Positions 37,382 to 49,221 of a stretch of DNA of 64,000 nucleotides are shown here, one piece after another. Source of the DNA: an uncultured Rhodobiaceae bacterium (GTDB lineage Bacteria > Pseudomonadota > Alphaproteobacteria > RS24); NCBI GenBank assembly GCA_937907245.1, contig CALCUM010000003.1:869501-933500 (forward strand). The letters are read 5' to 3'. The notes under the pieces are model-generated. The model worked only from the letters and a program-made list of their open reading frames with translations. It did not search any database and was not told where the DNA came from. The first letter of the stretch is position 1. Each line of letters begins with the position of its first letter. Both the position numbers and the translations under genes were made by a program.

Positions 37382-38671
37382 ATGTCCAATGAAATTCGCG
37401 TCCCAGAATTAGGCGAATCGATTACCGAAGCCACCATCGCGCAATGGTATAAAAAACCAGGCGACACGGTAGCCGTCGACGAGCCGCTTTGTGAGTTAGA
37501 AACCGATAAAGTCACCATCGAAGTGCCAGCTCAATCGGCGGGTGTTTTGGCGGAGGTTATGGTGAAGGAAGGCGACACGGTTGAAGTGGGCGCGCTTTTG
37601 GGCACGCTCGGCGAAGGCTCCGGAGCATCCACTCCGGCTCCCGCTCCAGCTCCGGCTCCATCTCCATCTCCGGCCCCAGCCTCTACTACTCCATCTGCTC
37701 CACCTGCGCCAGAAGTTGCGGCGCCGGTTGCCGCTTCCGTTGTTGCCGCCGATACATCCGATCTATCCTCTCTATCTCCGGCGGTGCGCCGTGTGGTGGA
37801 AGAACATGGCCTCAACCCTGCCGATATTTCGGGCACGGGCAAAGGCGGTCGCTTGACCAAAGAAGATGCGATGAACGCGGCCAAAGGCACTCCGCCTTTA
37901 AGTGGGCCTTTAAGTGGGCCAGCAAGCAGCGGCCCCATGCCCGCCACATCCGCCCCCGTGGGCGACCCTTCGGCAGGCGAAGAGCGGGTAAAAATGACCC
38001 GTCTGCGCAAAACCATCGCGGCGCGTTTGAAAGAAAGCCAAAACACGGCAGCTCAACTGACTACTTTCAACGAAGTGGACATGGGCGCGTTGATGGAATT
38101 GCGGCGCAGCTATAAAGACTTGTTCGAGAAGAAATACGGCGCGCGGCTTGGCTTCATGAGCTTTTTTGTGCGTGCCTGTGTCACGGCCTTGACCGAAATT
38201 CCGGCGGTGAACGCAGAAATTCAAGGCGATGAATTGGTCTATAAAAAATACGTCAATATGGGAGTTGCTGTCGGCACTGAAAAAGGCCTTGTGGTGCCTG
38301 TGGTGCGCGATGTCCAGAAAATGAATTTGGCGGAAGTTGAATTGGCGATTGCGGCCTACGGCGTGAAAGCGCGCGATGGTAAATTGGGCATTGCTGATTT
38401 GCAGGGCGGCACGTTTACTTTGTCCAACGGCGGCGTCTATGGCTCCTTGATGAGCACGCCGATTTTGAACACGCCGCAATCGGGTATTCTGGGTATTCAT
38501 AAAATTCAAGACCGCCCGGTGGTTGTCGACGGCGAGATTAAAATTCGCCCGATGATGTATCTCGCCCTGTCTTATGACCACCGCATTGTCGATGGCAAAG
38601 AGGCAGTCACTTTCTTGGTGCGCATCAAAGAATGTCTAGAAAACCCTGAGCGTATGCTGCTCGATATTTAA
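37382..38671 (+). CDS. sucB: Dihydrolipoyllysine-residue succinyltransferase (E2)
   Basis: Acyltransferase core of the 2-oxoglutarate dehydrogenase complex; 429 aa. Lipoyl domain with K43 ([10 protein letters not shown]). Flexible linker of Pro-Ala/Pro-Ser repeats (about 82-120), then an E3-binding domain, [19 protein letters not shown], and a second linker containing a duplicated PLSG (12-bp tandem duplication at 37895-37918). The catalytic domain ends with H400 and D404 ([13 protein letters not shown]). Linker length is modestly repeat-expanded. Confidence 0.97.
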   Translation: MSNEIRVPELGESITEATIAQWYKKPGDTVAVDEPLCELETDKVTIEVPAQSAGVLAEVMVKEGDTVEVGALLGTLGEGSGASTPAPAPAPAPSPSPAPASTTPSAPPAPEVAAPVAASVVAADTSDLSSLSPAVRRVVEEHGLNPADISGTGKGGRLTKEDAMNAAKGTPPLSGPLSGPASSGPMPATSAPVGDPSAGEERVKMTRLRKTIAARLKESQNTAAQLTTFNEVDMGALMELRRSYKDLFEKKYGARLGFMSFFVRACVTALTEIPAVNAEIQGDELVYKKYVNMGVAVGTEKGLVVPVVRDVQKMNLAEVELAIAAYGVKARDGKLGIADLQGGTFTLSNGGVYGSLMSTPILNTPQSGILGIHKIQDRPVVVDGEIKIRPMMYLALSYDHRIVDGKEAVTFLVRIKECLENPERMLLDI

Positions 38672-38698
38672 TTCGATTTCAAAAATGAGGAAACACGC

Positions 38699-40108
38699 AT
38701 GAGCGACGATAGTTTCGATCTTGTCATCATCGGCGCCGGACCTGGCGGATATGTCTGTGCTTTGCGCGCGGCTCAACTGGGTTTGAAAACCGCCTGTATC
38801 GATAAACGCGGCGAACCAGGCGGCACCTGTTTAAATGTTGGCTGCATTCCCTCAAAAGCGCTTTTGCATGCCTCAGAAGTTTTTGCCCAAGCTCAACATG
38901 CCGGCGACATGGGTATTAAACTTGGCTCGGTCAAACTCGATCTTGAAAAAATGATGGCCTATAAGCAATCCGGCATTGATGGCAATACGCAAGGCGTGAG
39001 CTTTCTTTTAAAGAAAAATAAAGTCGAAGAAATTAAAGGGGCGGCAACGCTCACCGCGCCCGGAAAAGTGGACGTGGCGTTGCTGGATGGCGGCACGCGC
39101 CAGTTGAGCGCAAAAAATATCGTCATTGCCACAGGCTCCGAAGTAACGCCTTTGCCAGGTATTGAGATTGATGAAGAGCGCATTGTCTCATCGATGGGCG
39201 CGCTTTCGTTTGACGCCGTGCCAAAACATTTGGCGATTGTTGGCGCGGGCATTATTGGGCTGGAGCTTGGCTCGGTTTGGCGTCGTTTGGGTGCGGAAGT
39301 GACTGTGGTGGAATTTCTCGACCGCATTACGCCAGGTGTCGATGCCGATTTGGCGAAGAACTTTCAGCGGGTATTGAAAAAACAGGGCATAAAATTCATG
39401 CTCGGCAAAAAAGTTACGGGCGCGAAAGCCTTAAAGGCCTCGGCCAAATTGACCCTAGCGCCGGCCTCTGGCGACGGCGAAGAAGAAACACTCACAGCAG
39501 ATCGCGTTTTGATTTCCATTGGCCGCCGACCGCACACACAGGGCTTGGGCCTTGAGGCGGTGGGCGTGGTGCGCGATAGCGCGGGTCGCATTGAAACCGA
39601 TGCGCATTTTAAAACCAATATCGACGGCATTTACGCGCTTGGCGATGTGATTTCTGGCCCTATGTTGGCGCATAAAGCCGAAGACGAAGGCGTCGCCTTA
39701 GCCGAACATTTGGCCGGCAAACCGTCGCATGTGAACTACGATGTTATTCCGGGCGTCATCTACACGGCACCAGAAGTGGCTTGGGTTGGCAAAAGCGAAG
39801 AAGAGCTGAAGGACGCGGGCACCGAGTATAAAGTCGGCAAGTTTCCGTTCACTGCCAATGGCCGCGCCAAAGTAAATGGCACCACTGATGGGTTCGTGAA
39901 AATTCTGGCCGATGCCCATACGGATAAAGTATTGGGCGTGCATATTCTGGGCGCGCAGGCTGGCGACATGATTGCGGAAGCGGCTGTGGCGATGGAGTTC
40001 TCGGCCAGTGCTGAGGATATCGCGCGCACCTGCCACGCGCACCCGACACTTACCGAAGCGGTTAAGGAAGCGGCGTTAGCGGTCGATGGCCGCGCGCTGC
40101 ATATGTAG
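38699..40108 (+). CDS. lpdA: Dihydrolipoyl dehydrogenase (E3)
   Basis: FAD enzyme reoxidising lipoamide for 2-oxoacid dehydrogenases; 469 aa. FAD-binding [17 protein letters not shown], redox disulfide C44/C49 (GGTCLNVGC), NAD-binding [17 protein letters not shown] and the C-terminal active-site [13 protein letters not shown] are all present. It ends the sucAB-lpdA block. Its stop codon is the first base of the 25-bp tandem repeat array that follows. Confidence 0.98.
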   Translation: MSDDSFDLVIIGAGPGGYVCALRAAQLGLKTACIDKRGEPGGTCLNVGCIPSKALLHASEVFAQAQHAGDMGIKLGSVKLDLEKMMAYKQSGIDGNTQGVSFLLKKNKVEEIKGAATLTAPGKVDVALLDGGTRQLSAKNIVIATGSEVTPLPGIEIDEERIVSSMGALSFDAVPKHLAIVGAGIIGLELGSVWRRLGAEVTVVEFLDRITPGVDADLAKNFQRVLKKQGIKFMLGKKVTGAKALKASAKLTLAPASGDGEEETLTADRVLISIGRRPHTQGLGLEAVGVVRDSAGRIETDAHFKTNIDGIYALGDVISGPMLAHKAEDEGVALAEHLAGKPSHVNYDVIPGVIYTAPEVAWVGKSEEELKDAGTEYKVGKFPFTANGRAKVNGTTDGFVKILADAHTDKVLGVHILGAQAGDMIAEAAVAMEFSASAEDIARTCHAHPTLTEAVKEAALAVDGRALHM

Positions 40109-40219
40109 CTAATTCTTAGCTCCATCTTTGGCGCTAACTCTTAGCTCTATTTTGGCGCTAATTCTTAGCTCTATCTCTGGCGCTAATTCTTAGCTCTATC
40201 TTTGGCGCTAACTCTTAGC
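40108..40219. repeat. 25-bp tandem repeat array between lpdA and xerC
   Basis: Four units (40108-40132, 40133-40156, 40157-40181, 40182-40206) plus a half unit to 40219. The consensus reads gctaaTtcttagctctatct... ending ttggc; the second copy has one deletion. Each unit contains the dyad GCTAA-nnn-TTAGC. The array begins on the last base of the lpdA stop and ends inside the xerC 3' end, whose stop lies in the partial copy. Confidence 0.9.
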
Positions 40220-41194
40220 GCGGGGATGCGCCTTATCGTAAATATCCATCAAAGCATTGGTATCGATTTGCGTGTAAATCTGCGTTGAGCTTAATTGCGC
40301 ATGACCGAGTAGCTCCTGAATGGTTCGCAAGTCTCCGCCGGCGGAAAGCAAGTGCGTAGCAAAACTATGGCGCAAGGCATGCGGCGTTACGGTGTCGGGC
40401 AAGTTGAGGGCGCGGCGTAAACCCGCCACCATCATTTGCACTTGGCGCGGCGATAAAACGCCGCCGCGCTTGCCACGAAATAGTGGATCTTGCGCACGCA
40501 TATCGAATGGCGCGGCTTCCAAATAATCCATCAGCGCTTTATGCATCATTGGCAACAGCGGCACGTCGCGCATTTTACCGCCTTTTCCCATCACCCGAAG
40601 CCCCGCCTCGGCGTGTTTAGGAAGAGCCGCACAGGTCAGGCTCAAGGCTTCTGAGATACGAAGCCCCGCGCCATAAAGCAGTGCCAAAAGCGCGCCATCG
40701 CGCAAGCCCACCCATGGCTCTTTCGGGCTCACCAAAGCCAATTCGATAAGCCGCAAAGCATCGTCTGCCGCCACCGGGCGAGGCAGGCTCCGTTTGGCTT
40801 TGGGCGGGTTCAACAGGTGGAAGGCTTCGCTGGTTGGGATGTCTTGCGCGGTCAAATGAGTGATGAAACTGCGAACCCCCGACAGGCTGCGCAATAGCGA
40901 GCGACTGGTTGTGCCCTGTTTGCGCCGCATGGCCATGAAAGCTCGTAAATCGCGCAGCTTAACTTTGGCAAAAAATACCAGTTCTAGCTCGCCATCCGCG
41001 CTGTCCTCTCCATCCGCGCCATCCGCGCCATCCGCGCCAGGCACCATAGACCCTAAAAATTGGCGCATATCGCGCGTATAGGCTTCTAATGTATGTGGGC
41101 TTACACGGGCTTGGTCTTTCAGCGTTTGCGTCCACCGCGCAAGCTGCTCGCGCAAATCCTCGGCCAAGGCCAATTTATCGAACGCCCCACTCAT
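40208..41194 (-). CDS. xerC: Tyrosine recombinase XerC
   Basis: Site-specific recombinase for chromosome dimer resolution at dif; 328 aa. Catalytic residues: R179 (GAGLRISE), K in GKGGK (about 204-207), H272 and R275 (PHALRHSFATHLL), H298 (LLGHA) and Y307 (QIYTQI). The N-terminal SAM-like domain is interrupted at residues 52-69 by an acidic insert, PGADGADGADGEDSADGE, encoded by 9-bp repeats. XerC rather than XerD is inferred from position near priA; the two are hard to separate by eye. The stop is within a tandem repeat array. Confidence 0.88.
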   Translation of the reverse strand: MSGAFDKLALAEDLREQLARWTQTLKDQARVSPHTLEAYTRDMRQFLGSMVPGADGADGADGEDSADGELELVFFAKVKLRDLRAFMAMRRKQGTTSRSLLRSLSGVRSFITHLTAQDIPTSEAFHLLNPPKAKRSLPRPVAADDALRLIELALVSPKEPWVGLRDGALLALLYGAGLRISEALSLTCAALPKHAEAGLRVMGKGGKMRDVPLLPMMHKALMDYLEAAPFDMRAQDPLFRGKRGGVLSPRQVQMMVAGLRRALNLPDTVTPHALRHSFATHLLSAGGDLRTIQELLGHAQLSSTQIYTQIDTNALMDIYDKAHPRAKS

Positions 41195-41212
41195 GATTTT
41201 AGCAGTGCTTGT

Positions 41213-41869
41213 TTAGGCAATCGATTGGCCTGTTTTTTTCCAATCCGCCAAAAACGCGTCCAGCCCTTTATCGGTGAGGGGATGGGCGATGAGCGAGCGC
41301 AAAACCTCTGGCGGCAGCGTTGCCACATCGGCCCCGATAAGGGCGGCGGCGCGCATATGCTCTGGGCTGCGAACGGAGGCCACAAGAATCTCGGTTTCAA
41401 GGTCGGGGTAATTGTCATAAATCTGGCGAATGTCGGCTATCAGCCCCATGCCATCGGCACCAATATCATCGAGGCGGCCGACAAAAGGCGAAATATAGGC
41501 GGCGCCCGCTTTGGCGGCCAGCAGCGCTTGATTGGCTGAAAAACAAAGGGTGACATTTACTTTTTTGCCACGGTCAGCCAGCGTGCGAGTGGCTTTTAGC
41601 CCGTCCCAGGTCAGCGGTACTTTGATGCAAACATTCTCAGCAATGGCCAGCAGCTCGTCCGCTTCTTTCAGCATGGCGTCGGCGTCCAGCGCGGTCACTT
41701 CGGCGGATACGGGGCCAGGCACTAAGTCGCAAATCTGCGCGATCAGCGTTTTGAAATCTTGTCCAGATTTTGCCACCAGCGATGGATTGGTGGTTACTCC
41801 GTCTACCATGCCCGTGTCGGCTAGGTCTTTAATGGCCTGTAAATCGGCGCTATCGACAAAAAACTGCAT
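41213..41869 (-). CDS. tal: Transaldolase, small Fsa/TalC type
   Basis: Class I aldolase-family transaldolase of the pentose phosphate pathway; 218 aa. The Schiff-base lysine is K83 in [24 protein letters not shown] and [13 protein letters not shown] are signatures. The ATG at 41869 is chosen because AGGAG lies upstream; a longer frame exists to 41905. The real substrate may be fructose-6-phosphate or sedoheptulose-7-phosphate. It lies 18 nt upstream of xerC on the same strand and is divergent from priA. Confidence 0.9.
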   Translation of the reverse strand: MQFFVDSADLQAIKDLADTGMVDGVTTNPSLVAKSGQDFKTLIAQICDLVPGPVSAEVTALDADAMLKEADELLAIAENVCIKVPLTWDGLKATRTLADRGKKVNVTLCFSANQALLAAKAGAAYISPFVGRLDDIGADGMGLIADIRQIYDNYPDLETEILVASVRSPEHMRAAALIGADVATLPPEVLRSLIAHPLTDKGLDAFLADWKKTGQSIA

Positions 41870-41987
41870 TTGGCTCTCCTGTATCTGGTTTATAAAATGC
41901 ACCACTGCTCCTCATTCGGCAAGGGGGTTCGGTGTCGGGTATTTTGCCCCGCTTGCCATTTCCCAACCGTTGTTAGAAACTGCGCCC

Positions 41988-44171
41988 ATGCAAATTGTTT
42001 CCGTGCTGATTCCCCTTGGCCTGCCCGGGCCTTACGATTACGCCGTGCCGCCAGATATGGATGTGCAGGTTGGAGATTTCGTGCGCGTGCCTTTGGGGCC
42101 GCGCCGAGTCAATGGAGTGGTTTGGCAGGCACCAAGAACTCTCGGCAAGGGCGATATCGAGCCGAAAAAAATAAAATCCATTGTCGAACATCTCGACGTG
42201 CCTGCCTTGTCTGAGCAATTGCGCGAATTCGTCGATTGGGTGGCCGCTTATGTCATGTCGCCGCCGGGCTCGGTGTTGCGCCAAGTGATGCGCGTGCCCA
42301 CAGCGTTTGAGCCAGCTAAGCCTTTACTGGCTTATCGTGCCAGTGCGCAACGACCCGATAAAATGACGCCTGCGCGCACCCGCGTGTTCGAAGCCTTGGC
42401 CGAGCTGCCCCAGGGCGTGGGCCTTACCAGCCCTGATTTGGCGCGCGAAGCCAAAGTCAGCGCCTCGGTTATCAAAGGGCTTTTTGAGGGCGGGTTTTTG
42501 CAGAGCTATAACCTGCCCGGTCATAAAGCGTTTGCCCAGCCCGAACCCGACCATTTGACCCGCAGCTTCTCCGGCGACCAAAAAATCGTTACGCGAGATT
42601 TAAGCGCGGCCGTGGGCGAGCGCAGCTTTACGACGCATTTGCTAGACGGCGTTACTGGCTCTGGCAAAACTGAAGTTTATTTCGAGGCGATTGCGCAAGC
42701 CTTGCGAGAAAACCGGCAGGCGCTGATTTTGCTGCCTGAAATATCGTTGACGACGCAGTTCTTGGAGCGTTTTGAAACGCGCTTTGGCTGCGCGCCTGCC
42801 CTATGGCACTCGGGGCTTGGGCCCAGTGAGCGGCGCCGCACGTGGCGCGAGATATCTGAGGGCCGTGTGCAAGTTCTGGTTGGCGCGCGCTCGGCTTTGT
42901 TTTTGCCGTGGCAAGATTTGGGCGTCATCATTGTCGATGAAGAACACGACGGCGGTTTCAAGCAAGAAGACGGGGTGATTTATAACGCCCGCGATATGTC
43001 CGTAGTGCGCGCGCGGCTCGCTTCGTGCCCCGTCATTTTGTCATCAGCGACGCCGTCTTTGGAGAGCTATGTTAACGGGCGCGAGGGGCGTTATGAGATT
43101 CATAAATTAGCCTCGCGTCATGGCGGCGCGTCCATGCCGAAAATGCAATTGGTCGATATGCGCGCCAGCCCGCCGCCGCGCGGCGCTTGGATGGTGCCTG
43201 AAATGCTGGCCAGCGTTGGCGCTGCCTTGGAGCGCGGCGAGCAAGCCCTATTGTTTTTAAACCGTCGCGGCTATGCGCCCTTAACGCTGTGTCGCGGTTG
43301 CGGCCACCGCTACGCTTGCCCCGATTGCGATTCTTGGATGGTGGAACACCGCTTCCGCAAGCAATTGCAGTGCCATCATTGTGGCCATCTCGAGCCGGTG
43401 CCAGAGGTCTGCACACAATGTAACGAACCGGATAAATTGGCCGCCTGTGGCCCGGGCGTCGAGCGGATTACGGAAGAAATCATCTCCCATTTCCCGGAAG
43501 CTCGTACCGTAATTTTATCGTCAGACATGGCAGGTGGCACGCAGGCCTTGCGCGACACCATCCAGCAGATTGCTGCGGGGGAGGCAGATATTATTGTCGG
43601 CACGCAAATTGTTGCCAAAGGTCACCATTTTCCCAAGCTTAGTTTTGTCGGCGTCGTGGATGCCGACCTTGGGCTCGGCAATGGAGATTTGCGCGCGGCG
43701 GAGCGTACCTATCAATTGCTAAGCCAAGTGGCAGGCCGCTCGGGTCGCTCGGCCGAGGCTGAGGGTTTCGCTATGTTGCAAACCCATATGCCCGAGCATC
43801 CGGTGTTGCAAGCGTTGGCGGCGGGAGACCGAGATGGGTTTTTCACCCGCGAAGTTTTGTCGCGTGAAATTGCTGGAATGCCGCCATACGGACGCTTAGC
43901 CGCGCTGATTATCTCAGCCACCGACCCGAATGAAGCCTTGGCATTTGTGCGAGATTTGGCGAGCAAAATGCCAATTCATGGCGATATTCGGGTGTTGGGG
44001 CCGGCGCCAGCGCCAATTGCGCGCATCCGCAATCGCTATCGCTTTCGGTTTTTGCTTAAAGGTCCCAAAAATGCCCCTATGCAGGCCTATATTGGCCAAT
44101 GGCTGGCGCCCATAAAAACCCGAGGATCTGTGCGGCTTTCCATCGATATTGACCCCTATAGCTTCTTGTAG
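41988..44171 (+). CDS. priA: Primosomal protein N' (replication restart helicase PriA)
   Basis: 3'-5' DNA helicase for replication restart; 727 aa. N-terminal DNA-binding domain, LPGPYDYAVP and GDFVRVPLGPR. Walker A GVTGSGKTEVY starts at 221 (K227), and DEEH begins at 317. Zinc-binding cysteines lie at about 435-480 (CRGCGHRYACPDC, CHHCGH, CTQC). The frame stays open upstream to 41532, but the part before 41988 is antisense to tal and has no PriA similarity. Start region begins MQIVSVLIPLGLPGPYDY. Confidence 0.95.
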   Translation: MQIVSVLIPLGLPGPYDYAVPPDMDVQVGDFVRVPLGPRRVNGVVWQAPRTLGKGDIEPKKIKSIVEHLDVPALSEQLREFVDWVAAYVMSPPGSVLRQVMRVPTAFEPAKPLLAYRASAQRPDKMTPARTRVFEALAELPQGVGLTSPDLAREAKVSASVIKGLFEGGFLQSYNLPGHKAFAQPEPDHLTRSFSGDQKIVTRDLSAAVGERSFTTHLLDGVTGSGKTEVYFEAIAQALRENRQALILLPEISLTTQFLERFETRFGCAPALWHSGLGPSERRRTWREISEGRVQVLVGARSALFLPWQDLGVIIVDEEHDGGFKQEDGVIYNARDMSVVRARLASCPVILSSATPSLESYVNGREGRYEIHKLASRHGGASMPKMQLVDMRASPPPRGAWMVPEMLASVGAALERGEQALLFLNRRGYAPLTLCRGCGHRYACPDCDSWMVEHRFRKQLQCHHCGHLEPVPEVCTQCNEPDKLAACGPGVERITEEIISHFPEARTVILSSDMAGGTQALRDTIQQIAAGEADIIVGTQIVAKGHHFPKLSFVGVVDADLGLGNGDLRAAERTYQLLSQVAGRSGRSAEAEGFAMLQTHMPEHPVLQALAAGDRDGFFTREVLSREIAGMPPYGRLAALIISATDPNEALAFVRDLASKMPIHGDIRVLGPAPAPIARIRNRYRFRFLLKGPKNAPMQAYIGQWLAPIKTRGSVRLSIDIDPYSFL

Positions 44172-44281
44172 GAGCGGCGGTTTGGGGCGCTTGTGTGGCA
44201 GGGCCGCGAAACCATGGACAAGAAGGCGTAAATGGGGTGTTGCCAGCGCTGGTCTGACGTGATATCTCAACAGCCAGATTG

Positions 44282-44306
44282 GACGGAAAGGCACTTAATT
44301 TCCGTC
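44282..44306 (+). promoter_or_regulatory. 8-bp hairpin in the priA-atpH gap
   Basis: GACGGAAA (44282-44289) and TTTCCGTC (44299-44306) are perfectly complementary with a 9-nt loop. A T-rich stretch, CTCTTTT, starts about ten bases later, so it may be a weak priA terminator or part of the atp leader. No convincing promoter was found in this 215-nt gap. Confidence 0.4.
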
Positions 44307-44386
44307 ATAAATCGCTCTTTTGGATTTATTTTTCGCGTCCGGTTTTACGTGTCCTTAACCGCCGCTAACATGAATGGGATAATCTG

Positions 44387-44950
44387 TTGTCTGCTGACGA
44401 AAGTGTAATTGGGGGTTTGGCCGGGCGTTACGCCGTAGCGCTATTCGAATTGACCCAAGAGCTACCCGCCGCGCAAGCCAAAATTGTGGCTGGCGATGTA
44501 GCGGCGTTGAAAGCTTTAATTCAAGACAATGAGAGCCTCCAAAAACTGATTAAAAGCCCCGTCATTAGCGCCGCCGAACAGGCCGCCGCGCTGTCTGCCG
44601 TGCTCGATAAAGCTGGCGCCCATGACTTGCTGAAAAATTTTGCGTCTCTTGTGGTTTCCAAACGCCGCGCCTTTGCGCTGGTCGATATGGCAAGCCAGTT
44701 TAATGCGCTGTCTGAGCTATCTCGTGATGAGATTACCGCTTATGTGACGGCCGCCCGCGATTTGACCGCGGCACAAATTAAAACGCTGAAAAGCGAACTT
44801 AATAAGGCTTCGGGCAAGACGGTTAATATCGAAGCTGAGACGGATGCGGCCCTTTTGGGTGGCATGGTTGTTAAAATTGGCAGTCGTATGATTGACGGCT
44901 CGCTGCGGACTAAATTGAATTCTCTAAAAACCGCTCTCAGCGAAGGCTGA
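44387..44950 (+). CDS. atpH: ATP synthase subunit delta
   Basis: Stator subunit linking F1 to subunit b; 187 aa. GLAGRYAVALFELTQE near the N-terminus and TETDAALLGGMVVKIGSRMIDGSLRTKLNSL-like C-terminus (GGMVVKIGSRMIDGS) are family signatures. The only usable start is TTG at 44387: upstream in frame are no ATG or GTG before a TAA at 44366. GGGAT provides a weak ribosome-binding site. It is first of atpHAGDC; the Fo genes are elsewhere. Confidence 0.93.
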   Translation: MSADESVIGGLAGRYAVALFELTQELPAAQAKIVAGDVAALKALIQDNESLQKLIKSPVISAAEQAAALSAVLDKAGAHDLLKNFASLVVSKRRAFALVDMASQFNALSELSRDEITAYVTAARDLTAAQIKTLKSELNKASGKTVNIEAETDAALLGGMVVKIGSRMIDGSLRTKLNSLKTALSEG

Positions 44951-44976
44951 GCGGCACTTTAAAGTGAGGCACACTG

Positions 44977-46506
44977 ATGGACATTAAAGCATCGGAAATT
45001 TCTTCCATCCTAAAAGAGCAAATTAAAGGCTTTGACCAAAAATCGGAGGTCTCCGAAATTGGCCAAGTTCTGTCCGTAGGGGACGGTATTGCTCGTATTT
45101 ACGGCCTAGACAATGTTCAGGCTGGTGAAATGGTGGAATTCCCAGGCGGCATTCGCGGCATGGCCCTTAATCTTGAAGAAGATAATGTGGGCGCTGTGAT
45201 TTTTGGCTCTGACCGGAATATTCGCGAAGGCGATACGGTAAAACGGACCGGCGATATTGTGTCTGTTCCCGTTGGTAAAGGCTTGTTAGGCCGCGTCGTT
45301 GATGCGCTCGGTAACCCGCTAGACGGCAAAGGCCCGATTGAAGCTGAAGCGCACATGAAAGTGGACGTGAAGGCGCCGGGCATTATCCCGCGTAAATCTG
45401 TGCATGAGCCAATGCAAACCGGCCTCAAGGCTGTGGATGCGCTTATTCCTGTTGGTCGTGGCCAGCGCGAGCTGATTATTGGTGACCGCCAAACTGGGAA
45501 GACAGCGATTGCGATTGATGCGATTTTGAACCAAAAAGCAGCCAATGAAGGCGATGACGAAAGCGCAAAACTTTATTGTGTTTATGTCGCTATTGGCCAG
45601 AAGCGTTCGACTGTGGCGCAGATTGTGAAAACACTGGAAGAAAACGATGCGATGAAATATTCCATCGTTGTGGCCGCGACCGCTTCGGAAGCGGCGCCTA
45701 TGCAGTTCTTGGCTCCGTTTGCGGGTTGCACCATGGCGGAATATTTCCGCGACAATGGCATGCACGCTCTCATTACTTACGATGACTTGTCGAAACAGGC
45801 TGTGGCCTATCGTCAAATGTCTCTATTGCTGCGTCGTCCACCGGGCCGCGAAGCTTATCCTGGGGATGTGTTCTTCTTGCACTCTCGTTTGCTCGAGCGC
45901 GCTGCGAAATTGAACGAAGATTCGGGTAGTGGTTCGATGACGGCTCTGCCAATCATTGAAACGCAAGCCAATGACGTATCCGCTTATATTCCAACCAATG
46001 TAATCTCGATTACCGATGGTCAGATCTTCCTAGAAACAGACTTGTTCTACCAAGGCATTCGTCCTGCGGTAAACGTGGGTCTGTCGGTGTCTCGTGTGGG
46101 CTCTTCGGCGCAAATTAAAGCGATGAAGCAGGTTGCGGGTAAAATTAAGGGTGAGCTGGCGCAATATCGTGAAATGGCTGCCTTTGCTCAGTTTGGTTCC
46201 GATTTGGATGCCTCGACCCAGCAATTGCTGCGCCGTGGTGAACGCCTCACCGAGCTATTGAAACAAGCGCAATTCTCGCCCCTGAAAGTGGAAGAGCAAG
46301 TTGTGGTTATTTACGCCGGTGTGAACGGCTATCTTGATGCGATTGAAACGTCGCAAGTTGGCGCTTTTGAAAGTGGTCTTCTGCAGCTGGTTCACAATAG
46401 CCATAGCGCTATCTTGGACAGTGTTCGCGCCGAGAAAGCCTTGTCGGACACAACCGAAGCGGCCTTGAAAAAAGTCGTGGACGAATATGCTGCGAGTTTC
46501 GCGTAA
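44977..46506 (+). CDS. atpA: ATP synthase subunit alpha
   Basis: Non-catalytic nucleotide-binding F1 subunit; 509 aa. Walker [10 protein letters not shown] at 169-177. The N-terminal beta-barrel has [17 protein letters not shown]. The C-terminal part includes [13 protein letters not shown] and [21 protein letters not shown]. Normal length and full conservation. Separated by 26 nt from atpH. Confidence 0.98.
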   Translation: MDIKASEISSILKEQIKGFDQKSEVSEIGQVLSVGDGIARIYGLDNVQAGEMVEFPGGIRGMALNLEEDNVGAVIFGSDRNIREGDTVKRTGDIVSVPVGKGLLGRVVDALGNPLDGKGPIEAEAHMKVDVKAPGIIPRKSVHEPMQTGLKAVDALIPVGRGQRELIIGDRQTGKTAIAIDAILNQKAANEGDDESAKLYCVYVAIGQKRSTVAQIVKTLEENDAMKYSIVVAATASEAAPMQFLAPFAGCTMAEYFRDNGMHALITYDDLSKQAVAYRQMSLLLRRPPGREAYPGDVFFLHSRLLERAAKLNEDSGSGSMTALPIIETQANDVSAYIPTNVISITDGQIFLETDLFYQGIRPAVNVGLSVSRVGSSAQIKAMKQVAGKIKGELAQYREMAAFAQFGSDLDASTQQLLRRGERLTELLKQAQFSPLKVEEQVVVIYAGVNGYLDAIETSQVGAFESGLLQLVHNSHSAILDSVRAEKALSDTTEAALKKVVDEYAASFA

Positions 46507-46534
46507 CCGTTTGATTGAGCAAGAGGGCCGATAA

Positions 46535-47425
46535 ATGGCATCTTTGAAAGAGCTTCGTAACCGAATTGCAAGCGTGCAAGCCACGCAGAAGATTACGCGC
46601 GCCATGCAAATGGTGGCGGCATCTAAATTGCGTCGGGCTCAAGAAGCGGCTGAAGCAGCCCGCCCCTATGCCGATCGTATGGGCGCGGTGTTGGCTAATT
46701 TGGCAGCCGGCATTACCGATACCACCAGCGCACCGCGGCTTTTGGCCGGCACGGGCAAAGACCAACGTCATTTGCTAATTGTTGCCACCGCCGAGCGGGG
46801 GCTTTGTGGCGGTTTTAATTCGTCGATTTCGCGTCTGGCTCGCGCCGACGCCAAACGTCTTATGGACGAGGGCAAGCAAGTACAAATTCTATGCGTGGGT
46901 CGTAAAGGCCATGATGCGCTGAAGCGTACGTTTGAGAAAGAATTGCTGGAGCCGATTACCTACCAAGGTTTGAAAAGCATTGGTTTCGAGCAAGCGCATC
47001 ATGTGGCGGAACAAGTATTGGCTGATTTTGAGGCTGATAAATTCGATATTTGCACGCTATATTTCTCGCGCTTCGAGAATGTTATCAGCCAAATTCCAAC
47101 TGGTTTGCAAATTATTCCTGCCAATATTGAAACGTCGGAAGCCGATGATTTGGCAGGGGCGTTGCAAGGTGCGGCCTATGATTATGAGCCAGAAGAAAAT
47201 GAAATTCTGGATGCGCTTTTGCCGCGCAACATTACCGTACAGGTTTTGCGGGCTCTGCTAGAAAACGCAGCCAGTGAACAAGGCGCTCGGATGAGCGCGA
47301 TGGACAATGCGACCCGCAATGCAGGCGAGATGATTGACAGCCTAAGCATTACTTACAACCGATCGCGTCAGGCCCAAATTACCAAAGAATTGATTGAGAT
47401 TATTTCCGGCGCAGAAGCGCTTTAA
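46535..47425 (+). CDS. atpG: ATP synthase subunit gamma
   Basis: Central rotor shaft of F1; 296 aa. N-terminal [30 protein letters not shown] and the C-terminal [16 protein letters not shown] coiled-coil segment are diagnostic. [10 protein letters not shown] is also conserved. Preceded by GAGGG. Falls between atpA and atpD as expected. Confidence 0.97.
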   Translation: MASLKELRNRIASVQATQKITRAMQMVAASKLRRAQEAAEAARPYADRMGAVLANLAAGITDTTSAPRLLAGTGKDQRHLLIVATAERGLCGGFNSSISRLARADAKRLMDEGKQVQILCVGRKGHDALKRTFEKELLEPITYQGLKSIGFEQAHHVAEQVLADFEADKFDICTLYFSRFENVISQIPTGLQIIPANIETSEADDLAGALQGAAYDYEPEENEILDALLPRNITVQVLRALLENAASEQGARMSAMDNATRNAGEMIDSLSITYNRSRQAQITKELIEIISGAEAL

Positions 47426-47457
47426 AGACGTCAGCGCCAAAAGCGCTATCGAGATAG

Positions 47458-48897
<1,440 letters not shown>

Positions 48898-48921
48898 AGC
48901 GATTTCGGGTTAGGAAATACA

Positions 48922-49197
48922 ATGGCCGATAAACTACAATTTGACTTGGTAAGCCCCGAAAAGCTGGTGTTTTCCGCAAGAGTCGACGGTGTTCAAATAC
49001 CGGGTGCGGAAGGTGACTTCGGCGTTCTGCCAAATCACAGCCCAGTTATGGCCATGATCCGTGCCGGAACTCTGGTCATAGAAAACGATGGCAAAACCCA
49101 AGAGTTCACGCTCGACGGTGGTTTTGTCGACGTAACGCCGCAAGGGGTAACCGTCTTGGCCGAAACCATTGGCGAAGGGGCGGCCCAAGAGGCTTAA
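48922..49197 (+). CDS. atpC: ATP synthase subunit epsilon, short form
   Basis: F1 central stalk subunit; only 91 aa against roughly 130 for common bacterial forms. The beta-sandwich domain is complete (FDLVSPEKLVFS, GAEGDFGVLPNHSPV, GGFVDVTPQGVTVLAE). The C-terminal two-helix domain, which inhibits hydrolysis in E. coli, is missing: the protein ends GEGAAQEA. No frameshift is seen, since the following 60 nt hold a terminator. Last gene of atpHAGDC. Confidence 0.95.
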   Translation: MADKLQFDLVSPEKLVFSARVDGVQIPGAEGDFGVLPNHSPVMAMIRAGTLVIENDGKTQEFTLDGGFVDVTPQGVTVLAETIGEGAAQEA

Positions 49198-49221
49198 CCT
49201 TTCGCGACCGGATTTAAAATT

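Noticed and set aside
37910-38581. 223-codon open frame antisense to sucB
   Set aside because: Mirrors the sucB coding frame, lacks a start site and has no recognisable motif.
40108-40219. CRISPR-like array
   Set aside because: Units are contiguous with no unique spacers and no cas genes nearby.
41532-41987. Possible 152-codon N-terminal extension of PriA
   Set aside because: It is antisense to the conserved transaldolase gene and PriA similarity starts exactly at the ATG at 41988.
44310-44386. Promoter for atpH with GATAAT at 44378
   Set aside because: The start point it predicts would fall inside the coding region, after the TTG start codon.
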